This document shows, in pieces, positions 42,909-53,685 of a DNA stretch of 64,000 bases. The stretch comes from Bacillus sp. 103mf (lineage in GTDB: Bacteria; Bacillota; Bacilli; Bacillales; Bacillaceae_G). Numbering within the stretch: the stretch's first letter is position 1; every line of letters begins with the position of its first letter. The translations under genes and the position numbers were made by a program. The notes beneath the pieces were generated by a model that made no database searches, was not told the origin of the DNA, and worked only from the letters and a program-made list of their open reading frames with translations. Location: assembly GCF_900116295.1 (NCBI RefSeq), contig NZ_FPAF01000013.1, positions 1 through 64,000 of the forward strand. The letters run 5' to 3'.

Positions 42909-44213
42909 TTAAGCGTGAAGATCAGATACTTGTTGTTCTACTACTTCTTCCACTTGTTCAGTTACACGTTCAATATCTGCACCTAGTGCAGCTAACTTGC
43001 CATGGAAGTTTACATATCCGCGGTCAAGATGTTTTAATTCTGTTACGCGCGTATGACCTTCAGATACTAAACCGGCTAAGATTAACGCTGCTGCAGCACG
43101 TAAATCTGTTGCTGCTACTTCAGCGCCTTGCAGGTTACCTGGCCCATTCATAATTACAGAACGGCCTTCGATTTTAATATCTGCATTCATACGGCGGAAT
43201 TCTTCCACATGCATGAAACGGTTTTCGAATACTGTTTCTGTAATCATGCTTGTGCCGTTTGCTTTCAATAATAATGCCATCATTTGTGATTGCATATCTG
43301 TTGGGAATCCTGGGTGTGGCATCGTTTTAATATCAGCCGCTTTTAACTTCTCAGGGCCGATAACGCGTACACCTTCGTTTTCCTCAATAATTGTAACACC
43401 CATTTCTTCCATTTTTGCTGTAATAGAACGTAAATGTTCTGGTACAGCATTTTCAATTAACACGTTTCCGCCTGTAATTGCTGCTGCAACCATAAATGTT
43501 CCTGCTTCAACACGATCAGGAATAATCGAATGGTTTGCACCATATAATTTATCGACACCTTCAATACGAATTGTGCCAGTTCCAGCACCGCGTACTTTTG
43601 CTCCCATTGCATTTAAGAAGTTCGCTAAGTCTACGATTTCTGGTTCTTTTGCTGCGTTTTCAAGAACTGTTGTCCCTTCTGCTAATACAGCGGCAGACAT
43701 AATGTTTTCTGTTGCCCCTACACTTGGGAAATCTAAGTAAATTTTCGCACCAGTTAACTTACCGTCTACATATGCTTCAACAAATCCATTACCAACCTTT
43801 ACTTTTGCTCCCATTGCTTCAAAGCCTTTTAAATGTTGGTCAATTGGACGTGAACCGATTGCACATCCGCCAGGAAGTGCAATACGTGCACGACCATTAC
43901 GTGCTAAAAGCGGCCCCATTACAAGAACGGACGCGCGCATTTTACGTACATATTCAAACGGTGCTTCGATGTTTAATTCTTTTGATGCATCAATTGTTAC
44001 TTCATTGTTTGCAAAAGATACTTCTGCATTCAAATGACGTAATACCTCATTAATTGTGTATACATCTGATAATTCTGGTACTTCAGATAGTACATTCTTT
44101 CCATCACTCGCTAATAGGGCTGCAGCGATTATAGGTAATACAGCGTTTTTTGCGCCCTCTACGCGCACTGTGCCGTTTAACCGCTTTCCGCCACGGACGA
44201 TGATCTTTTCCAA
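42909..44213 (-). CDS. murA: UDP-N-acetylglucosamine 1-carboxyvinyltransferase
   Basis: This is a 434-residue EPSP-synthase-fold enzyme with [20 protein letters not shown] at the N-terminus. The active-site loop [15 protein letters not shown] contains the fosfomycin-target Cys (about residue 117). It catalyses the first committed step of peptidoglycan synthesis. The order ywmB-murA-spoIID identifies it as the MurAA copy of Bacillus. Confidence 0.96.
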   Translation of the reverse strand: MEKIIVRGGKRLNGTVRVEGAKNAVLPIIAAALLASDGKNVLSEVPELSDVYTINEVLRHLNAEVSFANNEVTIDASKELNIEAPFEYVRKMRASVLVMGPLLARNGRARIALPGGCAIGSRPIDQHLKGFEAMGAKVKVGNGFVEAYVDGKLTGAKIYLDFPSVGATENIMSAAVLAEGTTVLENAAKEPEIVDLANFLNAMGAKVRGAGTGTIRIEGVDKLYGANHSIIPDRVEAGTFMVAAAITGGNVLIENAVPEHLRSITAKMEEMGVTIIEENEGVRVIGPEKLKAADIKTMPHPGFPTDMQSQMMALLLKANGTSMITETVFENRFMHVEEFRRMNADIKIEGRSVIMNGPGNLQGAEVAATDLRAAAALILAGLVSEGHTRVTELKHLDRGYVNFHGKLAALGADIERVTEQVEEVVEQQVSDLHA

Positions 44214-44247
44214 GTTATTCCCCTCCGTGTCCTTTTTTCACATCTAT

Positions 44248-44961
44248 TCAATACTCAGAAGTTATGATCGGTGTGCCAACCACAATTGTATTCTTGTTGT
44301 TTGTAGAACGTATTGCTATTTGCACATTGATTTTCTCTTTATTTGTTGAAAGAGCGTCATTCCATTTTTTATTATATGCGGAGACTGACACAAATGCTCT
44401 TTCTTCTACTTTTTCAATCATTTTTACTGAAAGATCTTTCAAAACTTCATTTACTTTATCTTGCAAAACACCTTCAATCTTATCATTGAGCGCCCCTTGA
44501 ATACAAGTATAAATTTTTGGTTTTTTATCAAAAATTTGATTCATTTTATTAATATATTTAGGATTCCATTTTGCTCCGCTCACTTCATATATAATGAAAG
44601 TGTTTTCTTTAGTATTTTCCATTGTCCACGTAACTACCAGTCTTTCTTCATAAGAAGAAGATTTTTTTTGTGCAGTTGCTTTGTAGCCATCTTTAGATTG
44701 CTCAATTTCCCATTCTTCTACATTTGCACGTTCCTTCAGTTGCTTTAGTAACTCTTCAAACGTATGTATATTTGAAATTGTCTTCGTTTCCCTTGCTAAC
44801 CAAGACCAACGCTGAACATCAGCACCGTTCTTCTCTAAAACAGCTATCATGCTCTCCATTTTTTCCTGGTCGCTCACAGGTTTCATCTCTCTATATCCAG
44901 CTAAAAATACAACCACACTCACGATAATCAACATCATGGCTTGCATTTTTTTCACGTTCAT
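44248..44961 (-). CDS. ywmB: YwmB-family protein
   Basis: This 237-residue protein has an N-terminal membrane segment or signal (about 8-22) and a YwmB (TATA-binding-like fold) domain outside the membrane. Its function is unknown. It lies 34 bp upstream of murA, and the pairing is conserved in Bacillus, so it is probably co-transcribed with it. Identification rests on position and the overall pattern (VLEKNGADVQRWSWLA near the start). Confidence 0.85.
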   Translation of the reverse strand: MNVKKMQAMMLIIVSVVVFLAGYREMKPVSDQEKMESMIAVLEKNGADVQRWSWLARETKTISNIHTFEELLKQLKERANVEEWEIEQSKDGYKATAQKKSSSYEERLVVTWTMENTKENTFIIYEVSGAKWNPKYINKMNQIFDKKPKIYTCIQGALNDKIEGVLQDKVNEVLKDLSVKMIEKVEERAFVSVSAYNKKWNDALSTNKEKINVQIAIRSTNNKNTIVVGTPIITSEY

Positions 44962-45016
44962 CCCCTCCTAGTCCCCATTGTTGACGGAGAAGGATGGTTC
45001 TATACGTTGTACTTTT

Positions 45017-45253
45017 TTACTTTACAAGGTACGTTAAACTCTTTGAATAGCCTAAATAATCAAGGAGAAAATTACTTACAGATGCACCGATGGCAATCGT
45101 TACAAAAATAAGAAGCACCTTCATTTGCAGTACTTTTCCCGGCTTCATTAAGCGTTCTAGGTGAAGACCTTGCAGTGCCCACCACGTAATGGTAATAAAC
45201 AGTAAATGCGACACAATTGCAATGAGTGCTTGTTGCCCTAAAATTTGTGCCAT
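45017..45253 (-). CDS. DUF1146 membrane protein (YwzB-like)
   Basis: This is a 78-residue protein with two membrane segments (about 8-27 and 44-65) and the family-like WWALQGLHLERLMKPGK between them. Small DUF1146 proteins lie between the atp/nuo region and ywmB-murA in Bacillus. The function is unknown. Confidence 0.83.
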   Translation of the reverse strand: MAQILGQQALIAIVSHLLFITITWWALQGLHLERLMKPGKVLQMKVLLIFVTIAIGASVSNFLLDYLGYSKSLTYLVK

Positions 45254-45267
45254 AACAAATCGACCCC

Positions 45268-45290
45268 TTTTATCCTGCTCTAACGGGCAA
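45268..45290 (+). repeat. bcr1-like end fragment
   Basis: TTTATCCTGCTCTAACGGGC matches the TTTATCCCGC..TAACGGGC end of bcr1 copies A and D; the rest of the element is missing or unrecognisable. It lies 15 bp upstream of the DUF1146 start and partly in its leader. Confidence 0.5.
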
Positions 45291-45348
45291 CTCCCCGTAT
45301 GAACCAGACTGCTTACTACTTATGTAGTAAAAGAAAATTCACCAAAAT

Positions 45349-45378
45349 AAAAAGTGCAGAGTTTATGCTCTACACTTT
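45349..45378 (-). terminator. nuo operon terminator
   Basis: An 11-bp stem with one mismatch (AAAGTGcAGAG with CTCTaCACTTT) is followed by TTTTTATTTT on the minus strand, ten bases after the nuoN stop codon. Confidence 0.9.
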
Positions 45379-45387
45379 CAATTTGTA

Positions 45388-46914
45388 CTATTGTACCATA
45401 TTCCCAAGAAAGAAGAAATCTTTCATAAGCGGAAAATAATTATAAAAGAAATTGTAACCGCCGGCTGGTAATATCCCGAGCACAACTGTTGCAATTGCGC
45501 AAAGGCTTACAACGATTTTCAAGTTAACCGGAAGAACGATACGCTCGTCACTTTCTGCCCGGCGAAAAAACATTTGCTGCAAGATGCGAAAATAGTAGAT
45601 GAATGAGATAACCGTTGTTCCCATCATTATCGATGCTAGCACGTAATGAGCTGGCTGGGCGATAAAGGCCCCTAAAAAGATGTTAATTTTCCCGATAAAT
45701 CCAGCTGTCCCAGGAATACCAGCAAGTGACAAAATAAAAATTGTCATCATGATTGCAGCAAACGGTGATCGTTTATATAAACCAGCAAAAGCAGATATAT
45801 TTTCTTGCCCCGTTCGTAAAATTATTCCGTGGATAATTGCAAATGCTCCGATATTCATCAGTACATAAGCAAACATATAAAACCACATACTATCCAGAAG
45901 AAATGGCGACATCGCAACAAGCGGTACGAGTAAATAACCAGCATGTGCCACTCCTGAATACGCAAGCATTCGTTTTATACTATGCTGCTTTAAAGCAACG
46001 CTATTCCCAACAATCATCGTTACACTTGCAAGAACGGCAATATAGATGCTCATATTGCTAAATAGTGATGCCGCCCCATTTTGCACAGGAATAGCTGCGA
46101 AAATGACTAAAAAAATGCGAACAATCATTACAAATCCAGCAATTTTCGATACGGTTCCTAACAATGCCGTAACAGGCGTTACTGCTCCTTCATACACATC
46201 AGGTGCCCACATATGAAATGGGACAGTCGCAATTTTAAAAGACAAACCGATAAAAAGCAGGATAAACGCAAGTGACAACAACAGTTGTATATCGCCGCTC
46301 ACACCTTGCATAAATAAACGCTGCATATCCAAAATATTTGTTGAACCTGTCAGTCCGTACAGATAACTCATTCCAAACAACGTAATTGCCGTAGAAATAC
46401 CACCGTTTATTACATACTTCATTGCCGCTTCATTCGAAGCTTTATTCTTCTTACGAATACCGACTAAAATGTACGAAGACAATGACAATAATTCAAGACC
46501 GATAAACAGTGTAATAAGATCACTGCTAGATGCCATAAACATCGCACCAAGAAGTGCTGTTAAAAATAAGTAATAATACTCTCCCAGGTCTTCAATCGGC
46601 TGCTTATCATCATCTTCTACCGCAAGAAGTAATACAAGAATGCCGCCGAGCAATAAGAGCGTTTTAAATGCTTTTGAAAATCCGTCTAATACAAAAGATC
46701 CATCTAAAATCTCTCCAGCCGGTGCACCGTACAATGTAACAAGCGCCACAAGTGCGAGTATGACCACACCAATTGCCCCGTACGATAAATTCCGGCGCTC
46801 AAACGTTTGTTTTGCAAACAAATCAAGAAGTGATAGAAGAATAGCCCCGCCAAGCAGGATGAATTCCGGCGTCATTAGATGCCATGATAAGTCTAGTAAT
46901 GTTTTCATATCCAT
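45388..46914 (-). CDS. nuoN: NADH-quinone oxidoreductase subunit N
   Basis: This 508-residue proton-pumping subunit has about 14 membrane segments of the antiporter-like (Mrp) family. It contains the conserved discontinuous-helix Lys regions and VPFHMWAPDVYEGAVTPVTA near 232-251. It is the last gene of the complex I operon, starting three bases after nuoM. Confidence 0.95.
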   Translation of the reverse strand: MDMKTLLDLSWHLMTPEFILLGGAILLSLLDLFAKQTFERRNLSYGAIGVVILALVALVTLYGAPAGEILDGSFVLDGFSKAFKTLLLLGGILVLLLAVEDDDKQPIEDLGEYYYLFLTALLGAMFMASSSDLITLFIGLELLSLSSYILVGIRKKNKASNEAAMKYVINGGISTAITLFGMSYLYGLTGSTNILDMQRLFMQGVSGDIQLLLSLAFILLFIGLSFKIATVPFHMWAPDVYEGAVTPVTALLGTVSKIAGFVMIVRIFLVIFAAIPVQNGAASLFSNMSIYIAVLASVTMIVGNSVALKQHSIKRMLAYSGVAHAGYLLVPLVAMSPFLLDSMWFYMFAYVLMNIGAFAIIHGIILRTGQENISAFAGLYKRSPFAAIMMTIFILSLAGIPGTAGFIGKINIFLGAFIAQPAHYVLASIMMGTTVISFIYYFRILQQMFFRRAESDERIVLPVNLKIVVSLCAIATVVLGILPAGGYNFFYNYFPLMKDFFFLGNMVQ

Positions 46915-46917
46915 CTT

Positions 46918-48420
46918 CTACCTACCTCCTAACGATTGTAATGTGTCACGAAGCGGTTCACCTAGTACATCTGGCAGAATACCAATGATTAGAATACATG
47001 CCAGCAAGATCACCACCGGAATATATTCCCACCCGTGTATATCGTCCTTCGCTTCGCATTCACTTTTTCCAAATATAACTTGCATAGCTGCCCGGAGTAC
47101 ATACACTGCTGTTAAAATAATCCCGATTGCTCCGATTGCCGCTAATACCCGGTTCTCCTGAAACAAGCCAAGAAATGCGAGAAATTCACTCACAAAGCCG
47201 GACATTCCAGGAAGTCCGAGCGAAGCCATACTTCCCGCTAACAAGAATCCGCTAAGCACCGGCACTTGCTTCGCTAAGCCGCCAAGTTTTGTAATATCAG
47301 AAGTATGAAAGCGCTGCTCGATTATACCAAGCAGGAAAAACAACAGCGCCGCAATTAAACCGTGGGAAACGACTTGGAACAATGCCCCCTTCATTCCCGC
47401 CGTGTTCAGCGCAGCTAAACCGATTAATACGATTCCCATATGCGAAATACTTGAATATGCGAGCACCTTTCGGAAATCGGTTTGAACAAGTGCTAAGAGT
47501 GCCCCGTACAGCAAGTTGATAACTCCTAAAACTCCTAAGAACACCGCGAATTTTTCAAACTGCTCCGGGAAAAGTCCCATTCCAAAACGGACAATTCCGT
47601 ATGCTCCAATCTTTAAAAGAACACCTGCATGCAGCATGACTACCGCTGGGTGCGCCTCCACGTGGACATTCACCATCCAGCGGTGCAGCGGAAAGACTGG
47701 AAGTTTAATCATGAATGCAATCATAATGGCTAGAAATAAACCGAACTGCAAGGAGTTAGACAGTTCACCAACCGTTGTCATTTCTTTTCCTGCTAAAACG
47801 GTTTGTAGCTCTGCAATATTTGTTGTACCTGCTCTTGCAAATAAAATGGAAAAAGCAATAAGTAAAATCGCTGACCCGATGCCGTTATAAATTAAATAGC
47901 TATACGCCGCTTTTTCACTGCTAAATTTGCCCCATTTCCCAACAAGTAAAAACATAGCTGGCAGTGTAATTTCAAAGAACACGAAGAACAGCAGCAAGTT
48001 TTCCGCAGCGAAGACGCCAAGCATGCCGACTTCAAGCATAAGCAGCAACATGTAGAAACCCTTTACGTGCTTTGTAACGGAAAAGGCCGTAATAGCAGCC
48101 AATGTCACCAATAATGCTGTAAGAAACATCATAACGAGCGAGAAGCCATCAATGCCGAGTTCGTAATAAATTGTGAACAGTTCTTTCTCTATACTTGGAA
48201 AGTTTCCAAATTGAATCCACTTTACCTTTTCTGCAAACATCGTTAAACTTTTTCCCGATGCATATGTACTTACGATAAAGAGCGCGGCCCCAAGCGGAAG
48301 TAATGTTCCAAGCAAACCAACAAGCTTCGCTGCTCTTTCCTCTTTCTTCGGTACAAATGCCAGCAGGATGATACAAAGCAGCGGGGAGAAAATAAAGAAA
48401 GATAATAAAAAGGAACTCAT
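46918..48420 (-). CDS. nuoM: NADH-quinone oxidoreductase subunit M
   Basis: This 500-residue antiporter-like membrane subunit has LPVFPLHRWMVNVHVEAHPA near 237. The start at 48420 forms a TGA/ATG overlap with nuoL. A longer in-frame reading to 48471 only extends into nuoL and is rejected. It is one of three proton-channel subunits. Confidence 0.95.
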   Translation of the reverse strand: MSSFLLSFFIFSPLLCIILLAFVPKKEERAAKLVGLLGTLLPLGAALFIVSTYASGKSLTMFAEKVKWIQFGNFPSIEKELFTIYYELGIDGFSLVMMFLTALLVTLAAITAFSVTKHVKGFYMLLLMLEVGMLGVFAAENLLLFFVFFEITLPAMFLLVGKWGKFSSEKAAYSYLIYNGIGSAILLIAFSILFARAGTTNIAELQTVLAGKEMTTVGELSNSLQFGLFLAIMIAFMIKLPVFPLHRWMVNVHVEAHPAVVMLHAGVLLKIGAYGIVRFGMGLFPEQFEKFAVFLGVLGVINLLYGALLALVQTDFRKVLAYSSISHMGIVLIGLAALNTAGMKGALFQVVSHGLIAALLFFLLGIIEQRFHTSDITKLGGLAKQVPVLSGFLLAGSMASLGLPGMSGFVSEFLAFLGLFQENRVLAAIGAIGIILTAVYVLRAAMQVIFGKSECEAKDDIHGWEYIPVVILLACILIIGILPDVLGEPLRDTLQSLGGR

Positions 48421-50282
48421 TTTCCATACCCCCCTGTCAATAACAGAATCATTACGAGTGCAGCTAAGCAAACCGCTGTCACTGTGCCGTACATTTGCAC
48501 TTGCCCGTTTTGTAATTTCGAGCCAATCGTACTTACACCTTTTACGATGCCACTAATAAACTGCATGGTTCCTTCCACAATATACGTTTCAAAGAAATAT
48601 AGAACATATGCAATTCCTTTAACGAGCGGAAGCACCGTTTTGCTATACAATTCATCAATATAATATTTCTCCTGGAGCAAGCTATACATGGCAGTATTCT
48701 TCCCGCCAAGCCAATCATGTGAAATGGTACGTTTTCCATATATCAAATATGCTAAACCAATCCCAGCCACTGAAACGAGCGTTGCCACGATCATAATCCA
48801 GGCCGGGCCATGAACCTCTCTCACTTGAAACGCTGCGTCTTTTGTAAGCCAATCCCCAAGAAAAGTTCCGAACCAAGGTGTATTCACATAACCAGCCACA
48901 ATCGCTAGGACGCCAAGAACCATCATTGGCACTGTCATTATCTTTGGAGACTCATGCACATGTTTCTGCTCCCCGCGCGCCTCTCCCGTGAAGACAAGGA
49001 AGTACAAGCGGAACATATAGAAAGCAGTGAAGAAAGCTGCGATTACCGCAAGGACGAATAAACCGTAATTGCCGCGTTCCCACGTCACTGCTAAGATTTC
49101 ATCCTTACTAAAAAACCCAGAAAATAACGGAACGCCGCTAATCGCAAACGTACCAATTAAAAACAATGAGCCGGTCACTTTCATCTTCTTAAACAGACCG
49201 CCCATTTCCTCGATGTTTTGCGTATGCACCGCATGAATGACGCTGCCGGCAGCTAAGAATAATAATGCCTTGAAGAAAGCGTGCGTCGTTAAATGAAAAA
49301 CCCCCGCCACGTACCCAGCAGAACCGAGCGCAAGCATCATATAACCAAGCTGACTCACCGTGGAGTAGGCTAATACACGCTTAATGTCCGTTTGCACGAT
49401 ACCAATAGATGCTGCAAAGATTGCCGTAATACCGCCAACAACTGCAACAGTTTGCATCGCTGCTTCGCTCGCTGCGAAAAGCGGGAACATAGTAGCAACT
49501 AAATATACCCCAGCAGCAACCATCGTCGCTGCGTGGATTAGCGCCGATACTGGTGTTGGGCCTTCCATCGCATCTGGAAGCCACGTATGCAGCGGAAACT
49601 GACCTGATTTCCCAATTGCACCGACAAAGATTAAAATCGCCGTTAATGTAATCATCGTCCCCGAAATTTCTCCAGTTTGTACGGCCTGAAAGATTACCTC
49701 ATAATCAAAGCTACCAACTTGCCAGAATAATAGAATCATTCCAATAAACAAGCCGACGTCCCCGATACGCGTCATAATAAACGCCTTTTTTGCAGCTGCC
49801 TTTGCCTCTTCTTTAAAGAAATAAAACCCAATTAATAAAAAGGAGCCGAGTCCTACTAACTCCCAGAATATATAAAGCTGTAATAAGTTAGTAGAGATGA
49901 CAAGTCCAAGCATCGCAAATGTAAACAGCCCTAAGTATGCATAAAAAATATGGAGTCTTTCATCGCCATGCATATACCCTTTTGAATACATATGAACGAG
50001 CAAACTCACAAGTGTGACAATAAAGAGCATTAATGCATTTAATGCATTTACTTCAAAGCCAAAAGAAATATTCACATCCCCAATTTGGAGCCAAGTCCAT
50101 TGCTGCTTTACCGTTTCTGATGATAGCCGTTCTATTAATACAAGTACCGCACCCACAAATGAAAGCAAGGTGAGCAAGATGCCGAGCCAGCTGCTTCCTT
50201 CTTTTAACTTCTTGCCAAACATCACGAGTAAAACGAAAGACACAAGCGGGAAAAGCGGTATTAGCCATGCATAATCCATCAT
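48417..50282 (-). CDS. nuoL: NADH-quinone oxidoreductase subunit L
   Basis: This is a 621-residue antiporter-like subunit with about 16 membrane segments. It contains GKSGQFPLHTWLPDAMEGPTP near 230 and a C-terminal lateral helix region (about 530-590). It lies 29 bp after nuoK. Two adjacent ATGs (50282, 50279) are possible starts. Confidence 0.95.
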   Translation of the reverse strand: MMDYAWLIPLFPLVSFVLLVMFGKKLKEGSSWLGILLTLLSFVGAVLVLIERLSSETVKQQWTWLQIGDVNISFGFEVNALNALMLFIVTLVSLLVHMYSKGYMHGDERLHIFYAYLGLFTFAMLGLVISTNLLQLYIFWELVGLGSFLLIGFYFFKEEAKAAAKKAFIMTRIGDVGLFIGMILLFWQVGSFDYEVIFQAVQTGEISGTMITLTAILIFVGAIGKSGQFPLHTWLPDAMEGPTPVSALIHAATMVAAGVYLVATMFPLFAASEAAMQTVAVVGGITAIFAASIGIVQTDIKRVLAYSTVSQLGYMMLALGSAGYVAGVFHLTTHAFFKALLFLAAGSVIHAVHTQNIEEMGGLFKKMKVTGSLFLIGTFAISGVPLFSGFFSKDEILAVTWERGNYGLFVLAVIAAFFTAFYMFRLYFLVFTGEARGEQKHVHESPKIMTVPMMVLGVLAIVAGYVNTPWFGTFLGDWLTKDAAFQVREVHGPAWIMIVATLVSVAGIGLAYLIYGKRTISHDWLGGKNTAMYSLLQEKYYIDELYSKTVLPLVKGIAYVLYFFETYIVEGTMQFISGIVKGVSTIGSKLQNGQVQMYGTVTAVCLAALVMILLLTGGYGK

Positions 50283-50311
50283 GAATTCCTCCCCCCTTTT
50301 CGGTCATCATC

Positions 50312-50626
50312 TTAATGCTTTAACGAATCCATTTCATCTGTATTGACCGTTTCGCGGTTTCTATATAGAGCAATTAAAATTGCCAAACCCACCGCTGCTT
50401 CTGCTGCAGCGACGGACATTGTGAACAATGAAAAAATTTGTCCCTTTAAATTTGGAAACATCCCTAATTTACTAAAGGCAACTAAATTTAAGTTCGCCGC
50501 ATTTAACATAAGTTCAATACAAATTAATACAATTACTGTATTACGCTTCGTTAACGCTCCAAATAAGCCGATGCAAAACAGTATAATCGCAAGCGTCAAG
50601 TATGCAGAAGCTGGAATACTATTCAT
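50312..50626 (-). CDS. nuoK: NADH-quinone oxidoreductase subunit K
   Basis: This 104-residue subunit has three membrane segments and the conserved glutamates in [15 protein letters not shown] and [12 protein letters not shown]. The start at 50626 gives the usual NuoK length and overlaps nuoJ by eight bases; a longer in-frame reading to 50695 is inside nuoJ. Confidence 0.95.
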   Translation of the reverse strand: MNSIPASAYLTLAIILFCIGLFGALTKRNTVIVLICIELMLNAANLNLVAFSKLGMFPNLKGQIFSLFTMSVAAAEAAVGLAILIALYRNRETVNTDEMDSLKH

Positions 50627-51143
50627 GCGAATCCTCCTTTTTCTCGTCCTTCTTCGCAAGTACAATTGCACCAACAAGAGCAACAAGTAATACAACAGAT
50701 GTTAACTCAAACGGAATTATATATTTCGAATACAACAATTCACCGATCTGACGTGTATTTTGTTCATGAAGTACGATACCATCTTGAACACGTCCATTCT
50801 CAAAGTCCACATTATTCACCGCAAAATACATCACCGCACCAAAGATTACAACAGCAAGAAAAACAATCAATTTACGAAAGCCGAAACGTGCTTCTTCTTC
50901 ATCATTATGTTTCGTTAACATAATGCCAAAAATCATAATGATCGTAATCGCACCGGAATAAATCAAAATTTGGGCAACCCCAACAAATTCTGCTGATAAC
51001 ATAAAATAAAGCCCAGCAATACTAAGAAAGGTAAACACTAGAGCGAGCATCATATGCATCACTTTCGTTAAGTTCAGCATAAGTACACCGCCCATAATCG
51101 CAAGCAGGGCTAATGCTAAAAACGCTACTAACTCGCCGCTCAT
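50619..51143 (-). CDS. nuoJ: NADH-quinone oxidoreductase subunit J
   Basis: This is a 174-residue membrane subunit with five membrane segments and the pi-bulge region [21 protein letters not shown] in TM3. It overlaps nuoI by four bases and nuoK by eight. Confidence 0.94.
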   Translation of the reverse strand: MSGELVAFLALALLAIMGGVLMLNLTKVMHMMLALVFTFLSIAGLYFMLSAEFVGVAQILIYSGAITIIMIFGIMLTKHNDEEEARFGFRKLIVFLAVVIFGAVMYFAVNNVDFENGRVQDGIVLHEQNTRQIGELLYSKYIIPFELTSVVLLVALVGAIVLAKKDEKKEDSHE

Positions 51144-51559
51144 GCTTTATTCTCCTTTCTCACATGTTGATTATTTTCATCAAGCCACTGTAAGTTTTTA
51201 AATAAATCATCACGCGAATATTCGGCTAGCTCAAAGTTATTTGTCATCACAATCGCTTCTGTCGGGCAAACTTCCGTACAAAGATCGCAAAGAATACAAA
51301 TTTCAAAGTTAATATCATACGTATCAATGATTTTCCCTTTCTTCTCTGGATCTGGATGTTTTTTCCCTGTTAGTTGAATGCAGTCTGTTGGACAAATATT
51401 TGCGCATTGATTGCACACGATACATTTTTCTGGATAAAACTTTTGAATACCGCGAAAGCGATCTGGGAGTGGTAGTGGCTGATTTGGATAGTCGTACGTT
51501 ACTTTCTTCTTACTTAAATTGCTAAGTGTATACTTTAAACCTTTAAATAAACCCTTCAT
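51140..51559 (-). CDS. nuoI: NADH-quinone oxidoreductase subunit I (two 4Fe-4S clusters)
   Basis: This 139-residue ferredoxin-like subunit has CIVCNQCANICP (near 47) and CILCDLCTEVCP (near 86), which bind clusters N6a and N6b. It carries electrons towards N2 in NuoB. It lies 21 bp after nuoH. Confidence 0.95.
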   Translation of the reverse strand: MKGLFKGLKYTLSNLSKKKVTYDYPNQPLPLPDRFRGIQKFYPEKCIVCNQCANICPTDCIQLTGKKHPDPEKKGKIIDTYDINFEICILCDLCTEVCPTEAIVMTNNFELAEYSRDDLFKNLQWLDENNQHVRKENKA

Positions 51560-51580
51560 TGTACTCCTGCCCCCTTTAGA

Positions 51581-52582
51581 TTAGAAGAACAATTCTTTTA
51601 TCAATGCCGCTAAGAAAATATTCGCAAGTGCTACCGGCAGTAATACTTTCCAGCCAAACTCCATTAATTGATCGCCTCGTATACGCGGGAACGTCACGCG
51701 GAACCAAATTAATAGAAAGACAACTGCACTAAATTTGAGCGCAAACCAAACAGCTCCTGGAATAAACGCTAGGAACGGAATCGGCTGCCAACCTCCTAAA
51801 AATAGTACTGTCATAAGCGATGCCATTCCGAAGAAATACACATACTCAGAAAGCATAAAGAACGCCCAGCGAAATCCCGAATACTCCGTATGATATCCAG
51901 AGACGAGCTCCGATTCGGCTTCCGGTAAATCAAACGGCGTTCGGTTCAATTCCGCAACAGCTGCGATTAAAAAGACGATAAAACCAATTGGCTGCACGAA
52001 AATGTACCAAACCCCTTCTTGCGCCTCTACAATATCATTTAAATTTAAGCTGCCTGTTAGAAGGATGACCCCAATTACGCTCATCACAAGTGGAATTTCA
52101 TAGGAGATCATTTGTGCTGCGGCGCGCATTCCGCCGAGTAACGAATATTTATTATTAGATGCCCAGCCCCCGGTTACAACACCAATTGTTGTAATCCCTG
52201 AGACTGCAATGTAATACAGCAAGCCGACGCCGATATCGGCAAACTGCAACTTATCTGTAAACGGAATGACCGCTAGTACCATGAATGCCGGAGCAAACGC
52301 AATGACCGGTGCTAATATGAAGAGCGGTTTATCGGCTGCTTTTGGAATCGTATCTTCCTTTAGCAAAAGTTTTAATACGTCCGCTACTGTTTGCAGCAGT
52401 CCAAACCGACCGCCCACTTGGTTCGGTCCGATACGTCCCTGCATAAATCCCATTACTTTTCGTTCTGCTAAAATTCCATATGTAACAAAGCCAAGAACGA
52501 CAAACAACAACAACGTTGCCAATCCGAAAAAGATAAGAAAATTCGTCCAGCTTGCGGGTGACTCTAAGAGGTTTTGTATCAT
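51581..52582 (-). CDS. nuoH: NADH-quinone oxidoreductase subunit H
   Basis: This 333-residue subunit has eight membrane segments and forms part of the quinone chamber. Conserved regions include GRIGPNQVGGRFGLLQTVAD, ELNRTPFDLPEAESELVSGY and RGDQLMEFGWK. The ATG at 52582 overlaps the nuoD stop by one base (TGATG). Confidence 0.95.
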   Translation of the reverse strand: MIQNLLESPASWTNFLIFFGLATLLLFVVLGFVTYGILAERKVMGFMQGRIGPNQVGGRFGLLQTVADVLKLLLKEDTIPKAADKPLFILAPVIAFAPAFMVLAVIPFTDKLQFADIGVGLLYYIAVSGITTIGVVTGGWASNNKYSLLGGMRAAAQMISYEIPLVMSVIGVILLTGSLNLNDIVEAQEGVWYIFVQPIGFIVFLIAAVAELNRTPFDLPEAESELVSGYHTEYSGFRWAFFMLSEYVYFFGMASLMTVLFLGGWQPIPFLAFIPGAVWFALKFSAVVFLLIWFRVTFPRIRGDQLMEFGWKVLLPVALANIFLAALIKELFF

Positions 52583-53682
52583 CACCCATCAACCTCCCCA
52601 AGTACAATATCAATGCCGCCTAAAATTGTAATTAAGTTTGCGATATTCTCGCCTTTCAAGAGCTTCGGTAAAATTTGCAGATTATAAAAAGATGGGCGGC
52701 GGAACTTTAAGCGATACGGCTCTTTCTTTCCATCACTCGCAATGTAACAGCCAATCTCGCCGCGCGGTGACTCAATTCGCACGAATGCTTCACCTTTTGG
52801 TGGTTTAATAATCTTTGGCACCTTTGCTAAGATTGCTCCTTCTTTCGGAAACTGCTCTACCGCTTGTTCAATAATTTTCAGCGACTCTTCAATTTCCTCC
52901 ATTCGGCAAACATAACGATCCCAAGCATCCCCCACCTTACCGACAGGAATATCAAAATCAAAACGTTCATAAATAGAGTACGGCTCATCTTTCCGAAGAT
53001 CCCATTTCTCACCCGTGCAGCGCAAGTTTGCTCCGCTTAACGAATATTGCAGGGCGTCTTCTGCCGAGTAAATCCCGACTCCCTTTACGCGGTTTAAGAA
53101 AATTTCATTGCCGCTCACAAGGTCGTGATACCCCTCTAACTGCTCTCTCATATAAGGTACAAACTCGCGCACCTTTTCAATCCAGCCGTCCGGTGCATCC
53201 CATTTCACCCCGCCAACGCGCATATAATTAAACGTTAAACGCGCTCCGCATAATTCATTCAGTAGGTTAATAATCATCTCCCGTTCGCGAAATGCATATA
53301 GAAATGGACTGACCGCTCCAATATCAAGCAAATTGGTTCCCCACCAAACGAGGTGACTCGCCACGCGCCCAAGTTCCATTGCAAGTATGCGCAAATATTC
53401 AGCGCGCTCCGGGATTTCCAACCCCATCATCGTCTCCACTGCGTGGCAGATGACATAATTATTTGTCATGGCCGCTAAATAATCCATTCGGTCTGTGTAT
53501 GGAATAATTTGCGTATACTGCAAACTTTCCGCAATTTTCTCCGTGCCGCGGTGCAAATAGCCAATGACAGGTGTAGCTTCTTTAATGATTTCCCCATCAA
53601 TTTTAATAACGAGCCGAAATACACCGTGCGTACTCGGATGCTGCGGACCTACATTTAAAAGCATTTCTTCTGTACGAATCAT
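52582..53682 (-). CDS. nuoD: NADH-quinone oxidoreductase subunit D
   Basis: This is a 366-residue, 49-kDa-type subunit with NVGPQHPSTHGVFRL (10-24, quinone-site His), HRGTEKIAE and the C-terminal GGIDIVLGEVDG. It forms the quinone-reduction site with NuoB. It lies three bases after nuoC. Confidence 0.96.
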   Translation of the reverse strand: MIRTEEMLLNVGPQHPSTHGVFRLVIKIDGEIIKEATPVIGYLHRGTEKIAESLQYTQIIPYTDRMDYLAAMTNNYVICHAVETMMGLEIPERAEYLRILAMELGRVASHLVWWGTNLLDIGAVSPFLYAFREREMIINLLNELCGARLTFNYMRVGGVKWDAPDGWIEKVREFVPYMREQLEGYHDLVSGNEIFLNRVKGVGIYSAEDALQYSLSGANLRCTGEKWDLRKDEPYSIYERFDFDIPVGKVGDAWDRYVCRMEEIEESLKIIEQAVEQFPKEGAILAKVPKIIKPPKGEAFVRIESPRGEIGCYIASDGKKEPYRLKFRRPSFYNLQILPKLLKGENIANLITILGGIDIVLGEVDG

Positions 53683-53685
53683 GTT

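Noticed and set aside
48421-48471. Longer N-terminus for NuoM
   Set aside because: The added residues are nuoL codons read in another frame; the ATGA overlap start at 48420 fits the family.
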